NCBI GenBank assembly: GCA_947501445.1
Contig: CANMVS010000001.1
Location: 558,001-622,000, forward strand
DNA: 64,000 nt
Source of the DNA: an uncultured Rhizobiaceae group bacterium
GTDB lineage: Bacteria; Pseudomonadota; Alphaproteobacteria; Rhizobiales; Rhizobiaceae
Direction: 5' to 3'
Under the pieces are notes generated by a model that saw only the letters and a list, made by a program, of their open reading frames with translations, searched no databases and was not told where the DNA came from. Made by a program: the position numbers and the translations under genes. Positions 29,297 through 38,205 of the stretch are shown here, in pieces; position 1 is the first letter of the stretch; every line of letters begins with the position of its first letter.

Positions 29297-30412
29297 TCAG
29301 GCCTCCGGCTCTTGCCGGGTCGCTACGGGATTGGTGCCATCATCATACAGGTCGCTTTGCAAATAGCGTTTCAACCCGAAGCGCACCAGCACTGCCAGAG
29401 CTGCAGATGCCGGTACAGCGATCAGCAATCCGACAAAACCGAATAGTGAACCGAAGGCGAATAGTGCAAACATAAGCCAAACCGGATGCAGTCCGACACT
29501 TTTTCCGACCAGTTTTGGCTGCAGGATATTGCCCTCAAAAAATTGCCCGGAAAAGAATACCGCCAGGACAATACCGATGGATACATAATCCGGCCAGAAC
29601 TGTACCAGAGCAACACCCAGCGCGAGTACAAGCCCAAACATTGATCCGGCATAGGGAATAAAGCTTATCAGGCCGGCAAAAAGACCAATGAGCAACCCGA
29701 AATTCAATCCCGACAGGGTCAGCCCCAGGGCATAATAAATTCCCAAAATCAGGCAGACACTGCCCTGCCCCCGCACAAAACCGGCGATGGCGTTGTTCAT
29801 ATCACCTGAAATTTCACGCACCGATTCCAGGTGCCGGCGGGGCACCCAATCGTCGACAGTTTGAACCATCCGGTCCCAGTCCAGCAAAAGATAGAATGCA
29901 ACAACCGGTGTCACGATGAACAGTGAGGCAAGATCAACCAGCGCCTTGCCTGAATTCCAGACCTGAAGGAACACGGTACCCACAAGCCCTGCTCCCTGAG
30001 AAATGAGATTTCCCAGCGAAGCTTTCAGATTGGGCAATTCGACACCGATCCAGCCCGTCAGCCACTTCGAATTGGAAGAGGTGATGAGTTCCTGCAACTG
30101 GGAAACATAGTCGGGCAATTTTTCAACAAAACCACTCGCCTGTGTCGCCAGAACCGGCACGACAATCATCAGTGCGATTACGAAAATCAGCAGAAATGCG
30201 ACAAGAATGATGATCGTGGCTGCCAATCTGGAAAGTTTCCAGCTCTCAAGCCTGTCTGCAACCGGATCAAGAAAATAAGCCAAAGCCATGCCTGCCACGA
30301 AAGGAAGCAATATGCCGCTGAAAACATAAAGAAACAGCCCCAGCACGCACAATGCCAGCAGCCAGAAAAAGGCTTGCCGTCGCAAAAGTGCCCGATTGAT
30401 TGGAGTTGCCAT
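29297..30412 (-). CDS. AI-2E family transporter (PerM-like)
   Basis: This 371-residue inner-membrane protein has a hydrophobic N-terminal pair, a long central loop, and a C-terminal set of about five helices, in the order usual for the AI-2E/PerM family. Conserved stretch FIPYAGSMFGLVLALG and GLHPVWLMFALFAFGSLFGFVG-like helices are present (read in short parts). Some members export autoinducer-2, others are Na+/H+ exchangers; no specific function can be given. It is one base from hdaA, so tightly co-transcribed. Confidence 0.85.
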   Translation of the reverse strand: MATPINRALLRRQAFFWLLALCVLGLFLYVFSGILLPFVAGMALAYFLDPVADRLESWKLSRLAATIIILVAFLLIFVIALMIVVPVLATQASGFVEKLPDYVSQLQELITSSNSKWLTGWIGVELPNLKASLGNLISQGAGLVGTVFLQVWNSGKALVDLASLFIVTPVVAFYLLLDWDRMVQTVDDWVPRRHLESVREISGDMNNAIAGFVRGQGSVCLILGIYYALGLTLSGLNFGLLIGLFAGLISFIPYAGSMFGLVLALGVALVQFWPDYVSIGIVLAVFFSGQFFEGNILQPKLVGKSVGLHPVWLMFALFAFGSLFGFVGLLIAVPASAALAVLVRFGLKRYLQSDLYDDGTNPVATRQEPEA

Positions 30413-30449
30413 ATCTGTCCTCGCGTACCGTACTCTTTACAATGGATCG

Positions 30450-30989
30450 CTATTTGACGACGCCACTCATGTGGTCAACCCATACTTTCAGATAGGCCGC
30501 CGCAGAAAGGATCGTCAAGACTGCAACACAATAGATCAAAATCACATGCAACCCACCAAAGGTAACATTAAATGCAAGCTCAGCCAAAATGACCGACGCA
30601 AGCGCGATCTGAAATGCCGTATTGGCTTTCGACACCAGGATCGGATTCATATGCACCGGTTGCCCCATGACACTTGATAGGATCACGGCGATAACAATCA
30701 AAATGTCACGTGAGACCACCAGTACCACCAGCCAGTGCGGCAGATAATCCAGAATTGCCAGCATCACGAACACACATACAAGCAGCAATTTGTCAGCGAT
30801 CGGGTCAAGATAGGCGCCAAGTTCGGTCTGTTGATTGAAATGCCTGGCGACAAAACCGTCCACACCGTCCGATACGCCAGCGATCACAAATATAACAAAA
30901 GCCGGCATCATTTCGCCCAGAAGCAGCGCATAGACGACAGCCGGGACCATCATGAATCGCATCAGTGTAATGATGTTGGGTATCGTCAT
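30450..30989 (-). CDS. CDP-alcohol phosphatidyltransferase, cardiolipin synthase-like
   Basis: A membrane enzyme of 179 residues with the CDP-alcohol motif DGVDGFVARHFNQQTELG then AYLDPIAD (Asp residues spaced D-x2-DG-x2-AR-x8-G-x3-D-x3-D). About five helices follow. The sequence near the C-terminal half (SRDILIVIAV, then SKANTAFQ) resembles eukaryotic-type cardiolipin synthases rather than PgsA, whose clear representative is at 41628-42212. I therefore suggest cardiolipin synthesis from PG plus CDP-DAG, as inference. The start is ATG 30989, with GAGGG just before it; a GTG at 31013 would add 8 residues. First gene of the leftward run to ppx. Confidence 0.75.
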   Translation of the reverse strand: MTIPNIITLMRFMMVPAVVYALLLGEMMPAFVIFVIAGVSDGVDGFVARHFNQQTELGAYLDPIADKLLLVCVFVMLAILDYLPHWLVVLVVSRDILIVIAVILSSVMGQPVHMNPILVSKANTAFQIALASVILAELAFNVTFGGLHVILIYCVAVLTILSAAAYLKVWVDHMSGVVK

Positions 30990-31299
30990 CAGCCCTCGGT
31001 CTGTCTCATCCACTCAATAGGTATGTGCCACGGCCATCCAGTCAGGACCGGCATGATTGCAATTATAGCAATCGACACATTTAGATTTCGTATCTGTTGT
31101 CTGCTGATTCAATGTGCAGCCGCAATAAACTTCTATTTTCCCTGGCATAATATCTGCGCATTTCAACAAAAAGTCCCGATCGCCGCAATTTTTCGGTATG
31201 GACCAGACCCAAACCTTGCACAATCCGGCGGGACGTGCGATTTCGCCCAGCAATATCCATAGCTCACAACGGTCCAGACCGTCGCATCAGGGGGCATGA
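30990..31299. promoter_or_regulatory. Divergent intergenic region before purM, with a Cys-rich open frame
   Basis: This 310-base gap must carry the promoters for purM and the leftward run. On the minus strand an 89-codon frame (31286 to 31014) stays open and encodes nine-plus cysteines near CVDCYNCNHAG, but has no ATG/GTG start or ribosome-binding site. I keep it as unassigned. Confidence 0.4.
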
Positions 31300-32370
31300 A
31301 TGAGTCAACATAAAAACGGTTTGAAATATAGTGATGCCGGCGTCGATATCGATGCGGGCAATGCGCTGGTTGATCGAATCAAACCACATATTCGCTCAAC
31401 GCGCCGCCCCGGCGCTGATGGAGAGATCGGCGGATTTGGTGGCCTGTTTGACCTCAAGGCAGCGGGCTTTAAAGATCCCGTTCTTGTCGCCGCGAATGAT
31501 GGGGTTGGTACCAAACTCAAAATCGCTATCGAAGCTGGCAATCATGACACTGTCGGCATTGATCTGGTTGCCATGTGTGTCAATGATCTGATTGTACAGG
31601 GTGCAGAGCCGCTGTTCTTTCTGGACTATTTTGCCACCGGTAAATTGGATCCGTTGCATGGTGAAGCCATTGTTGCAGGCATTGCCAAGGGATGTATCGA
31701 TGCGGGCTGCGCATTAATCGGCGGTGAAACTGCCGAAATGCCAGGCATGTACGCCGGTGATGACTATGATCTTGCCGGCTTTGCCGTGGGCGCTGCTGAG
31801 CGTGGCCATCTGTTGCCGGCAGGAACCATCGAAACTGGCGATATTCTCATAGGCATTGCCTCAAGCGGTGTTCATTCCAATGGATTTTCCCTGGTGCGCA
31901 AGATTGTGGCGCTTAGCGGTGTGGAATGGAGCGATCCGGCACCATTTGAAGAGGCAAGCACGCTTGCCCAGGCACTGCTGGCACCAACACGCATATATGT
32001 GCGTCCCTTGCTGGAAGTGATCCGCAACACCGGTGCCATCAAGGCATTGGCCCATATAACCGGTGGAGGTTTTCCAGAGAACATTCCGCGTGTTCTGCCG
32101 GACGGGCTCTGTGCCCATATCAACCTGGATGCCATAGATCCACCGGCAGTCTTCTCCTGGCTTGCACAAGCGGGCGGTGTCGAAACCAGGGAAATGTTGC
32201 GTACGTTCAATTGCGGTATTGGCATGATCGCCTTTGTGGCCGAAGACGATGCCGAGACTGTCTGTGCTGCCCTTCATGCCTGCGGTGAGGACGCCTTTGT
32301 CCTCGGTGCACTTGCGGCACGTGCGGAAGGAGCCGAAGGTGTCTCCTATGCAGGCAGACTTGATCTATGA
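31300..32370 (+). CDS. purM: Phosphoribosylformylglycinamidine cyclo-ligase (AIR synthase)
   Basis: PurM closes FGAM to aminoimidazole ribotide, step five of purine synthesis. The 356-residue protein has the AIRS N domain ([19 protein letters not shown] start; [21 protein letters not shown]) and the C domain ([15 protein letters not shown]). ATG 31300 begins the usual PurM start. The stop overlaps the purN start by four bases, so translation is coupled. Confidence 0.97.
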   Translation: MSQHKNGLKYSDAGVDIDAGNALVDRIKPHIRSTRRPGADGEIGGFGGLFDLKAAGFKDPVLVAANDGVGTKLKIAIEAGNHDTVGIDLVAMCVNDLIVQGAEPLFFLDYFATGKLDPLHGEAIVAGIAKGCIDAGCALIGGETAEMPGMYAGDDYDLAGFAVGAAERGHLLPAGTIETGDILIGIASSGVHSNGFSLVRKIVALSGVEWSDPAPFEEASTLAQALLAPTRIYVRPLLEVIRNTGAIKALAHITGGGFPENIPRVLPDGLCAHINLDAIDPPAVFSWLAQAGGVETREMLRTFNCGIGMIAFVAEDDAETVCAALHACGEDAFVLGALAARAEGAEGVSYAGRLDL

Positions 32371-33077
32371 ATGCGGCAAAAGACATCGCAGGTGGTGTGC
32401 CCAGGAAGCGCATTGTCGTGATGATTTCCGGGCGCGGCTCCAACCTTGGCGCATTGATATCAGCCAGCATGGCGAAAGATTACCCCTGCCGCATCATTGG
32501 TGTCATTTCGGATAACCCTGATGCTGGCGGGCTCCAGTTGGCTGGAGACTATAATATTCCCGCTGAAGCTGTTGAGCGCCTTGCCGGTGAAAACCGAAAG
32601 GCCCATGAGGCACGCGTGCTCGATGTATTGGAGCAAATGAAGCCGGATTTGATTTGCCTTGCCGGTTACATGCGGCTGCTATCGGGCCGCTTCGTCGCAA
32701 GATGGGCTGGCCGTCTGATCAATATTCATCCTTCACTGCTGCCAAGCTTTCCCGGACTTGATACCCATCAAAGGGTTCTGGCCCATCAGGTCAGACTGCA
32801 TGGCTGCAGTGTTCAATTTGTCACCGAAGGTATGGATGAAGGCCCTTTGATAGCGCAGGCAGCGGTACCGGTATTGCCGGATGACGATGAAAATTCACTT
32901 GCCGCCAGAGTTCTTAAAGCCGAGCACCGGCTCTACCCGCTGGCGCTGAGGCTTGTTGCCGAAGGCAAGGTTCGAATGACCGATGCCGAGCGTGTTGTAT
33001 TCAGCCATTTGTCCGCGCAAGAGGCCGACACCGTTTTGTATTCGCCAGCGACGGCCGACAACATCCAGGGTTCATGA
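32367..33077 (+). CDS. purN: Phosphoribosylglycinamide formyltransferase
   Basis: PurN formylates GAR using 10-formyl-tetrahydrofolate (third step of purine synthesis). Motifs: phosphate-binding [14 protein letters not shown] near 18-31, the catalytic Asn-x-His in [12 protein letters not shown], and the Asp of TEGMDEGPL. The 236-residue length includes a short N-terminal extension of about 15 residues; a later start is possible, but the ATGA overlap with purM supports 32367. It converges with the molybdopterin enzyme and the ends overlap by six bases. Confidence 0.95.
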   Translation: MNAAKDIAGGVPRKRIVVMISGRGSNLGALISASMAKDYPCRIIGVISDNPDAGGLQLAGDYNIPAEAVERLAGENRKAHEARVLDVLEQMKPDLICLAGYMRLLSGRFVARWAGRLINIHPSLLPSFPGLDTHQRVLAHQVRLHGCSVQFVTEGMDEGPLIAQAAVPVLPDDDENSLAARVLKAEHRLYPLALRLVAEGKVRMTDAERVVFSHLSAQEADTVLYSPATADNIQGS

Positions 33078-35174
33078 ACGAAGCCAGACATGATTGTCGT
33101 GAAATGCAGCACCGCCAAAGGGCGCAATGGCGTCCGCGCCGGTCAGAACGTTAATCCCCTCGCCATCAACAAAGGCGCCATTGGGCCACAGCCCTTCCGA
33201 AATCAGGACATCGGGCTTTTGACCGTCGACCAAACGCAGATGCAGGCGAACCTGGCCGCGTTCATTGCCCATTGTCACCAGCGTACCATCCTCCAATCCC
33301 AGTGCTTCGGCCTGCTGACGATTGATCATCACCTCGGGGCGGCCTTCGCGTTTGCGCGATGACGCCGTCTCGGTGAACGTTGAGTTGAGAAAAGTTCGCG
33401 CCGGGCTGGTGGCCAGGCGAAAGGGATGACGCTCATCTGTTTCCTCAATGACGGTCATATGGTCCGGGAATTCAGGCAATTGCTGAAATGGTCCCTGGGG
33501 CCCCATCGATTCGGGTGGCTGATTGGGTGCCGCAGCGGTGGTCCAAGCGGGACGGAAACGGAACTTTTTATCCGGCCAGTTGAATCCGTTGAGGAAATGC
33601 GACTGTTCAAAGTCCGGTTGGCAATCAATCCATTTGTTTTGTCGAAGTGTTTCCAGGTCGCCATGGCCACTGGTTTTCAACATACGGTCAATCAGCTCAC
33701 TGGAAGAAAGTTTGAATGTCTCCAGGTCCTTGACGCCCAACCGGTGAGCAAGTTCGTTGATCACTTCGCTATTCGACATTGGTCCGGCTGGCGGTTCCAT
33801 CAATTTCGGTCCCAGCAAAATGTGCTGGTGGCCACCGCCACGATAGACATCGTCATGTTCAAGAAACATCGTCGCTGGCAGCACGACATCGGCAACTTGA
33901 GCGGTTTCCGTCATGAACTGCTCATGCACGACCGTAAACAGATCTTCGCGCGCAAACCCCTGACGCACAAGGCGCTGTTCAGGGGCCACATTGACCGGGT
34001 TGGTATTTTGAATAAACAGTGCTGAAACCGGAGCTCCGCCGCGCAAAGCTGCTGCATCGCCGGTCAGCACCCGACCTATCTGAGACTGATCGAGATGCCG
34101 GATAGCCGGATCCGACATGGCCGATCCCATGATTTCGGATTTGTCGAGACCAAAAATCGACGCGTTGGAGTGAAATGCACCACCGCCTTCATATTGCCAA
34201 GCACCCGTTACAGTGGCGATACACGAGGCAGCATGCATGTTAACGACGCCATTGCGTTGGCGGGCAAATCCATAGCCCAGACGAAAATAGGAGCGCTGTG
34301 TTGTGCCAACCAGCTGGGCAAACGCCTCGATCTCATCAACACTCAGACCGGTGATCTGTGCAGCCCACTGCGGTCCACGGTCTCGCAGATGCGCTTCGAG
34401 GCCTGCCGGATCATCGGCAAATTCTGCCATGTATTCACGGTCCGCCAGATTATCGCGAAACAGCACATGCATGACTGCGCACGCCAGTGCGCCGTCGGTG
34501 CCAGGACGAAGAATGAGCTTCATATCCGCCTGTTTGACCGTGGGATTATCGTAAACGTCAATAACAACGATCTTGGCACCGCGTTCCTTGCGGGCACGAA
34601 TCGCATGGGTCATCACATTGACCTGCGTGGCCACTGCATTTGTGCCCCAGATCACCACACAGTCCGATTTTGCCATTTCCCGCGGATCAGGACCAGACAA
34701 TGTTCCCGCCCCGACAAAAAAGCCTGTCCATGAGGCATTTGTACATATGCTGTCGAACTGGCCTGAAAAATTACAGGCATGGCGCAATCGATTGATAGAA
34801 TCGCGCTGTACCAGACCCATGGTGCCGGCGAAATAATATGGCCACACGGTCTCGGTGCCCAGGCGCTGGCGTGCCTTTATGAATGCCTCTGCTGTCAGAT
34901 CAAGCGCCTGCTCCCAGGAAATTTCCTGCCAGCCATTGTCACCGCGCGCGCCAATGCGCCGCAACGGCTTGAGAAGCCGCTCCTTGTGATGAATGCGCTC
35001 GGCGTAACGCGCAACCTTGGCGCAGATGACACCAGCCGTATAGGTGTTGTCGCGTGAACCGCGCACCCGGCTGACGGTTTGATCATCCAGCAGATCAACC
35101 TCCAGAGCACAGGTGGAGGGGCAATCATGCGGACAGGCAGTATATCCTGTGCGAACCGGCACTGACGTGTTCAT
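33072..35174 (-). CDS. Molybdopterin oxidoreductase (bis-MGD, formate dehydrogenase-like)
   Basis: A 700-residue member of the DMSO reductase superfamily, with no Tat signal, hence cytoplasmic. The 4Fe-4S ligands are Cys14, Cys18, Cys22 and Cys51 (CPHDCPSTC then GVICAKVARY). The central domain shows VIWGTNAVATQVNVM and NTNPVNVAPEQ, and the C-terminal molydop-binding domain MINRQQAEALGLEDGTLV. No selenocysteine codon or accessory FdhD/FdsB gene is adjacent, so formate activity is only one possibility; assimilatory-type reductases are another. The start is ATG 35174 (GCGGGAA upstream); a TTG at 35192 is less likely. It is divergent from rlmJ. Confidence 0.85.
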   Translation of the reverse strand: MNTSVPVRTGYTACPHDCPSTCALEVDLLDDQTVSRVRGSRDNTYTAGVICAKVARYAERIHHKERLLKPLRRIGARGDNGWQEISWEQALDLTAEAFIKARQRLGTETVWPYYFAGTMGLVQRDSINRLRHACNFSGQFDSICTNASWTGFFVGAGTLSGPDPREMAKSDCVVIWGTNAVATQVNVMTHAIRARKERGAKIVVIDVYDNPTVKQADMKLILRPGTDGALACAVMHVLFRDNLADREYMAEFADDPAGLEAHLRDRGPQWAAQITGLSVDEIEAFAQLVGTTQRSYFRLGYGFARQRNGVVNMHAASCIATVTGAWQYEGGGAFHSNASIFGLDKSEIMGSAMSDPAIRHLDQSQIGRVLTGDAAALRGGAPVSALFIQNTNPVNVAPEQRLVRQGFAREDLFTVVHEQFMTETAQVADVVLPATMFLEHDDVYRGGGHQHILLGPKLMEPPAGPMSNSEVINELAHRLGVKDLETFKLSSSELIDRMLKTSGHGDLETLRQNKWIDCQPDFEQSHFLNGFNWPDKKFRFRPAWTTAAAPNQPPESMGPQGPFQQLPEFPDHMTVIEETDERHPFRLATSPARTFLNSTFTETASSRKREGRPEVMINRQQAEALGLEDGTLVTMGNERGQVRLHLRLVDGQKPDVLISEGLWPNGAFVDGEGINVLTGADAIAPFGGAAFHDNHVWLRS

Positions 35175-35242
35175 ATATTTCCCGCTTTGCAAACATGGTT
35201 CGGAGCATATAAACCAATTTCGAATTGAGTGCGAGGACTGGT

Positions 35243-36103
35243 GTGAACTACAGGCATATATACCATGCGGGAAATTTTGCGGATGTGCTCAAACACGCCA
35301 TACTGGCGCGCATAGTCGTCTACCTGCAAAAGAAGGAACGGGCTTTTCGGGTGGTGGACACCCATGCCGGCATTGGCCAGTATGATCTGACGTCCAAAGA
35401 GGCACAAAAAACCGGCGAATGGACAAACGGAATTGGGCGGTTGCTCGGTGCCGACCTTGCCGACCCGGTTGCTGCTTTGCTTGCGCCCTATCTGAATGCG
35501 GTAAAAGCACTCAACGCCCGAATGGGATCAAGTGACAAATTGCTGCATTATCCGGGGTCTCCCAAGCTGGTACGTGATCTGCTTCGTAAACAGGACCGTC
35601 TTTCTGTCATTGAATTGCACAAGGATGATTGCAAGACCCTGCGACGCCTGTTTGAAAATGATTATCAGACACGCGTCATCGCGCTCGACGGGTGGCTGGC
35701 ACTGGGCGCACATCTGCCACCCAAAGAAAAACGTGGCCTTGTGCTGGTCGACCCGGCCTTCGAAAAAGACGGTGAATTTGATCGCATGGTGGATGGATTG
35801 GCACGCGCCCATAGCCGCTGGCCGTCCGGGACGTTCTGTTTCTGGTATCCAATCAAAGCCGGCTCACCCATCAGCGACTTCCACAGGAAACTCAAGGCGC
35901 TTGGCATCACGCGTATATTGTGCACCGAATTGTCGGTGATGGGAGCCAATGAAACCACTGGCCTTTGTGGTACCGGGCTGATAATCGTGAACCCGCCCTA
36001 CACGCTTGAATCCGAGTTGAAATTGATGTTGCCAGCGCTTGAGAAATGTCTTGCCCAATCGAAAAAATCCGCAAGTCGGCTTTTCTGGATAGCGGGCGAA
36101 TAG
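35243..36103 (+). CDS. rlmJ: 23S rRNA (adenine-2030-N6)-methyltransferase RlmJ
   Basis: RlmJ methylates A2030 of 23S rRNA. The 286-residue protein starts with the family signature (NYRHIYHAGNFADVLKH) and has the SAM-binding VVDTHAGIGQYDL segment. The catalytic motif, normally DPP(Y/F), reads DPAF (Asp170-Phe173), an unusual replacement of the second Pro. The start is set at GTG 35243, giving the expected family N-terminus, with GCGAGG about 8 bases before it; the frame is also open to a TTG at 35225. It is divergent from the molybdopterin gene. Confidence 0.88.
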   Translation: MNYRHIYHAGNFADVLKHAILARIVVYLQKKERAFRVVDTHAGIGQYDLTSKEAQKTGEWTNGIGRLLGADLADPVAALLAPYLNAVKALNARMGSSDKLLHYPGSPKLVRDLLRKQDRLSVIELHKDDCKTLRRLFENDYQTRVIALDGWLALGAHLPPKEKRGLVLVDPAFEKDGEFDRMVDGLARAHSRWPSGTFCFWYPIKAGSPISDFHRKLKALGITRILCTELSVMGANETTGLCGTGLIIVNPPYTLESELKLMLPALEKCLAQSKKSASRLFWIAGE

Positions 36104-36250
36104 CAACAGTGGCGTAAAATAGCGCTCCGGTTGGGCGCTCGAGACTTGACGCAGACGCCCCGGTTGATCATCCTATATATCTGAAACACAATCATTAATT
36201 GTCGGCGCCGAAACCCGGATGTCGATTGTGAAACGGGGGCCCGTCCATTC

Positions 36251-36682
36251 ATGTCCAGCAATTTTGCCACACGCATGCTTTGTGCAACCGCAGTTTTCTT
36301 GTCGGCGTTTTCAACTTTCACCGTTCAGCCAGCCAACGCCTTCTGGACCGGCCCCTATGCCAGCTGCGAAAGTCCGGCTGTTTTACGGGCGATTTCACAC
36401 AAATTCAGAATTGCGGATCGCAATGTTTTGCACCTCGGACTGGCAATCGACCAGGTCTACGACATTCATCAAAACAGCTACACGCCTGCAACCGATGAGA
36501 TGTTGATCGCGCGGCGCTACTGTCATGGCAAAGTTGCCATGAGCGACGGACGGGCGCGGACTATTTGGTATCTGATTGAAAACACACAGGGTTTCGCCGG
36601 TGTCGGCCGGAACGTTGAGTATTGCATTTCAGGGCTCGATCCATGGCACATCAATGGCGCTGATTGCGACTCGGTGCGATAG
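36251..36682 (+). CDS. Small secreted protein of unknown function
   Basis: This 143-residue protein has a signal peptide (about 1-31, ending in PANA) and four cysteines in the mature part (Cys39, Cys94, Cys128, Cys139 region), likely paired in the periplasm. The C-terminal half (YCHGKVAMSDG, GFAGVGRNVEYCISGLDPW) matches my memory of a conserved Rhizobiales hypothetical family without assigned function. It lies 6 bases before the RNase T2 gene, in the same direction, and may form a two-gene operon with it. Confidence 0.7.
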   Translation: MSSNFATRMLCATAVFLSAFSTFTVQPANAFWTGPYASCESPAVLRAISHKFRIADRNVLHLGLAIDQVYDIHQNSYTPATDEMLIARRYCHGKVAMSDGRARTIWYLIENTQGFAGVGRNVEYCISGLDPWHINGADCDSVR

Positions 36683-36687
36683 TCTGA

Positions 36688-37386
36688 TTGTCTGTGTCCT
36701 GTGTGCGTCGGCTTCTGATCGTCCTTTTGGGAATTATTGTTCTCGTCGGCTGCGAACAATCTGAAACAGGAAACCAGAGCGCGAATACAGATAAAGTTGG
36801 GCTGCCGGTTGGTCGGGGGTTTGATTTTTATCTGCTTGCGCTCTCGTGGTCGCCCAGCTACTGCGCTGCCGAGGGTAAGCGCGCCAACCAACAACAATGC
36901 GACACAGGTCGCCCCTATGGCTTCATTGTGCACGGACTGTGGCCACAATTTAATAGCGGTTACCCCGAGTACTGCGTAAAAAACGCATCCCGTGTGAATC
37001 GGAAAATTGAACAGGGCATGAGAGACATCATGCCGAGCAACGGATTGATACGCCATCAATGGAAAAAACACGGCACCTGCACCAGCCTCACCCAGGATCA
37101 ATATTTTGAAACGACCCGTGCCGCACGTGAGCGAATTACAATACCACCCGGTCTGCAAAACACCGGTGTATACAAACGGGTTTCGCCAGCGCAGATCAAA
37201 TCGGCCTTTCTACAAGCGAACCCTCAGATGAAAGCCGATGGTGTAGCTGTTACATGCGACAGGCAAAGGTTACGCGAAATACGCATTTGCATGACGATGA
37301 ATTTGGAGTATCGCTCCTGTCCCAAACTGGCTGGTCGGGGATGCAAATTGAATAAGGTTGCAATGCCGCCACGCCGGGAAAGCTGA
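36688..37386 (+). CDS. Ribonuclease T2 family lipoprotein
   Basis: A periplasmic or membrane-attached ribonuclease of 232 residues. Residues 1-21 and Cys22 form a lipoprotein signal (LVGC). The two conserved T2 catalytic sites are FIVHGLWP (His82) and HQWKKHGTC (His123, His128). Several paired cysteines are present. T2 enzymes cleave RNA via 2',3'-cyclic phosphates. The start is uncertain: TTG 36688 is used, and GTG 36694 or 36700 would shorten it slightly. It follows the small secreted protein by 6 bases. Confidence 0.85.
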   Translation: MSVSCVRRLLIVLLGIIVLVGCEQSETGNQSANTDKVGLPVGRGFDFYLLALSWSPSYCAAEGKRANQQQCDTGRPYGFIVHGLWPQFNSGYPEYCVKNASRVNRKIEQGMRDIMPSNGLIRHQWKKHGTCTSLTQDQYFETTRAARERITIPPGLQNTGVYKRVSPAQIKSAFLQANPQMKADGVAVTCDRQRLREIRICMTMNLEYRSCPKLAGRGCKLNKVAMPPRRES

Positions 37387-37425
37387 ATTTTCGAATATTA
37401 CCGTTGGACTAAAAGGATTTGTCAA

Positions 37426-38022
37426 TTGAAGATATTATACTCACCCGCCTCACCCTATTCGGCAAAGGTTCGAATGGCCGCACACTATAGCGGCCTTGAT
37501 TGCGAATCCCAGGCTGTCGATACCAATGCTGATCCGGATGTCCTTATCAGCAGCAATCCCTTGGGCAAGATTCCGACCCTGATTGATGGGGATGCAGCAG
37601 CGGTCTATGACAGCCGGGCAATTATGCAGTTTCTCGATCGAAAAAGCGGCAAAAAGCTTTATCCTCGAAATGCGGAAAAACGCACGGAGGCTGAAGTCCT
37701 GGAAGCCCTGTGTGACGGCATTACCGACTGCCTGTTGGCAATGGTTTATGAGGTGCGGTTCCGGCCTGAGGAAAAGGTGCATCAGGACTGGGTAGATCGG
37801 CAGTGGTCGAAGGCAGAGCGTGCGCTTGATTATCTGAATGACAATCTGCCCCGCACCACCAAAAACCTCAATGGCGGGCATTTTGCGCTGGCAGCCCTGC
37901 TAGGGTATCTGGCATTGCGCTTTGAAGGACGATGGGAGCGGGGTCGCCCGAAACTGAAGGCCTGGCCTGGTAAATTTGCTCGATTTTTTCCCGAATACGA
38001 CCAGTTTAAATCAAACCCGTAG
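37426..38022 (+). CDS. Glutathione S-transferase family protein
   Basis: A cytoplasmic 198-residue GST. The thioredoxin-like N domain (1-75) carries SPASPYSAKVRMAAH and the cis-Pro region NPLGKIPTLID; DSRAIMQFLD follows as the glutathione Ser site. The C domain is all helical. Start is TTG 37426 with AAAGGA 8 bases upstream; the family start MKILYSPASPY agrees. Substrate is unknown; it may be a stress or detoxification enzyme. Confidence 0.85.
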   Translation: MKILYSPASPYSAKVRMAAHYSGLDCESQAVDTNADPDVLISSNPLGKIPTLIDGDAAAVYDSRAIMQFLDRKSGKKLYPRNAEKRTEAEVLEALCDGITDCLLAMVYEVRFRPEEKVHQDWVDRQWSKAERALDYLNDNLPRTTKNLNGGHFALAALLGYLALRFEGRWERGRPKLKAWPGKFARFFPEYDQFKSNP

Positions 38023-38033
38023 CGGTTTGATAT

Positions 38034-38067
38034 TGCACGGTTGGTTACTTTCATGATCAACCGTGCA
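38034..38067. terminator. Hairpin after the GST gene, probable terminator
   Basis: TGCACGGTTG (38034-38043) pairs perfectly with CAACCGTGCA (38058-38067). The T-run after it is interrupted (TTGTGTTTTG), so termination is likely but not certain. Confidence 0.55.
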
Positions 38068-38122
38068 CCATTGTGTTTTGTATCTCTACACCTATATGAA
38101 TTGAACCAAAGGTTTTTTGTAA

Positions 38123-38141
38123 TTTTCCGGAATCAGGAAAA
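38123..38141. repeat. Short palindromic repeat, copy 2 (TTTTCC-type)
   Basis: TTTTCCGGA (38123-38131) and TCAGGAAAA (38133-38141) with one mismatch; the same sequence as 2630-2648 apart from one base. The following GCGTGAAACG resembles the right end of the larger interspersed repeat. Confidence 0.5.
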
Positions 38142-38205
38142 GCGTGAAACGCCTCGTTAGCGCCTTGGATGTAGCCATCAGCCAGCTCCGGAACCCAATT
38201 TATTC

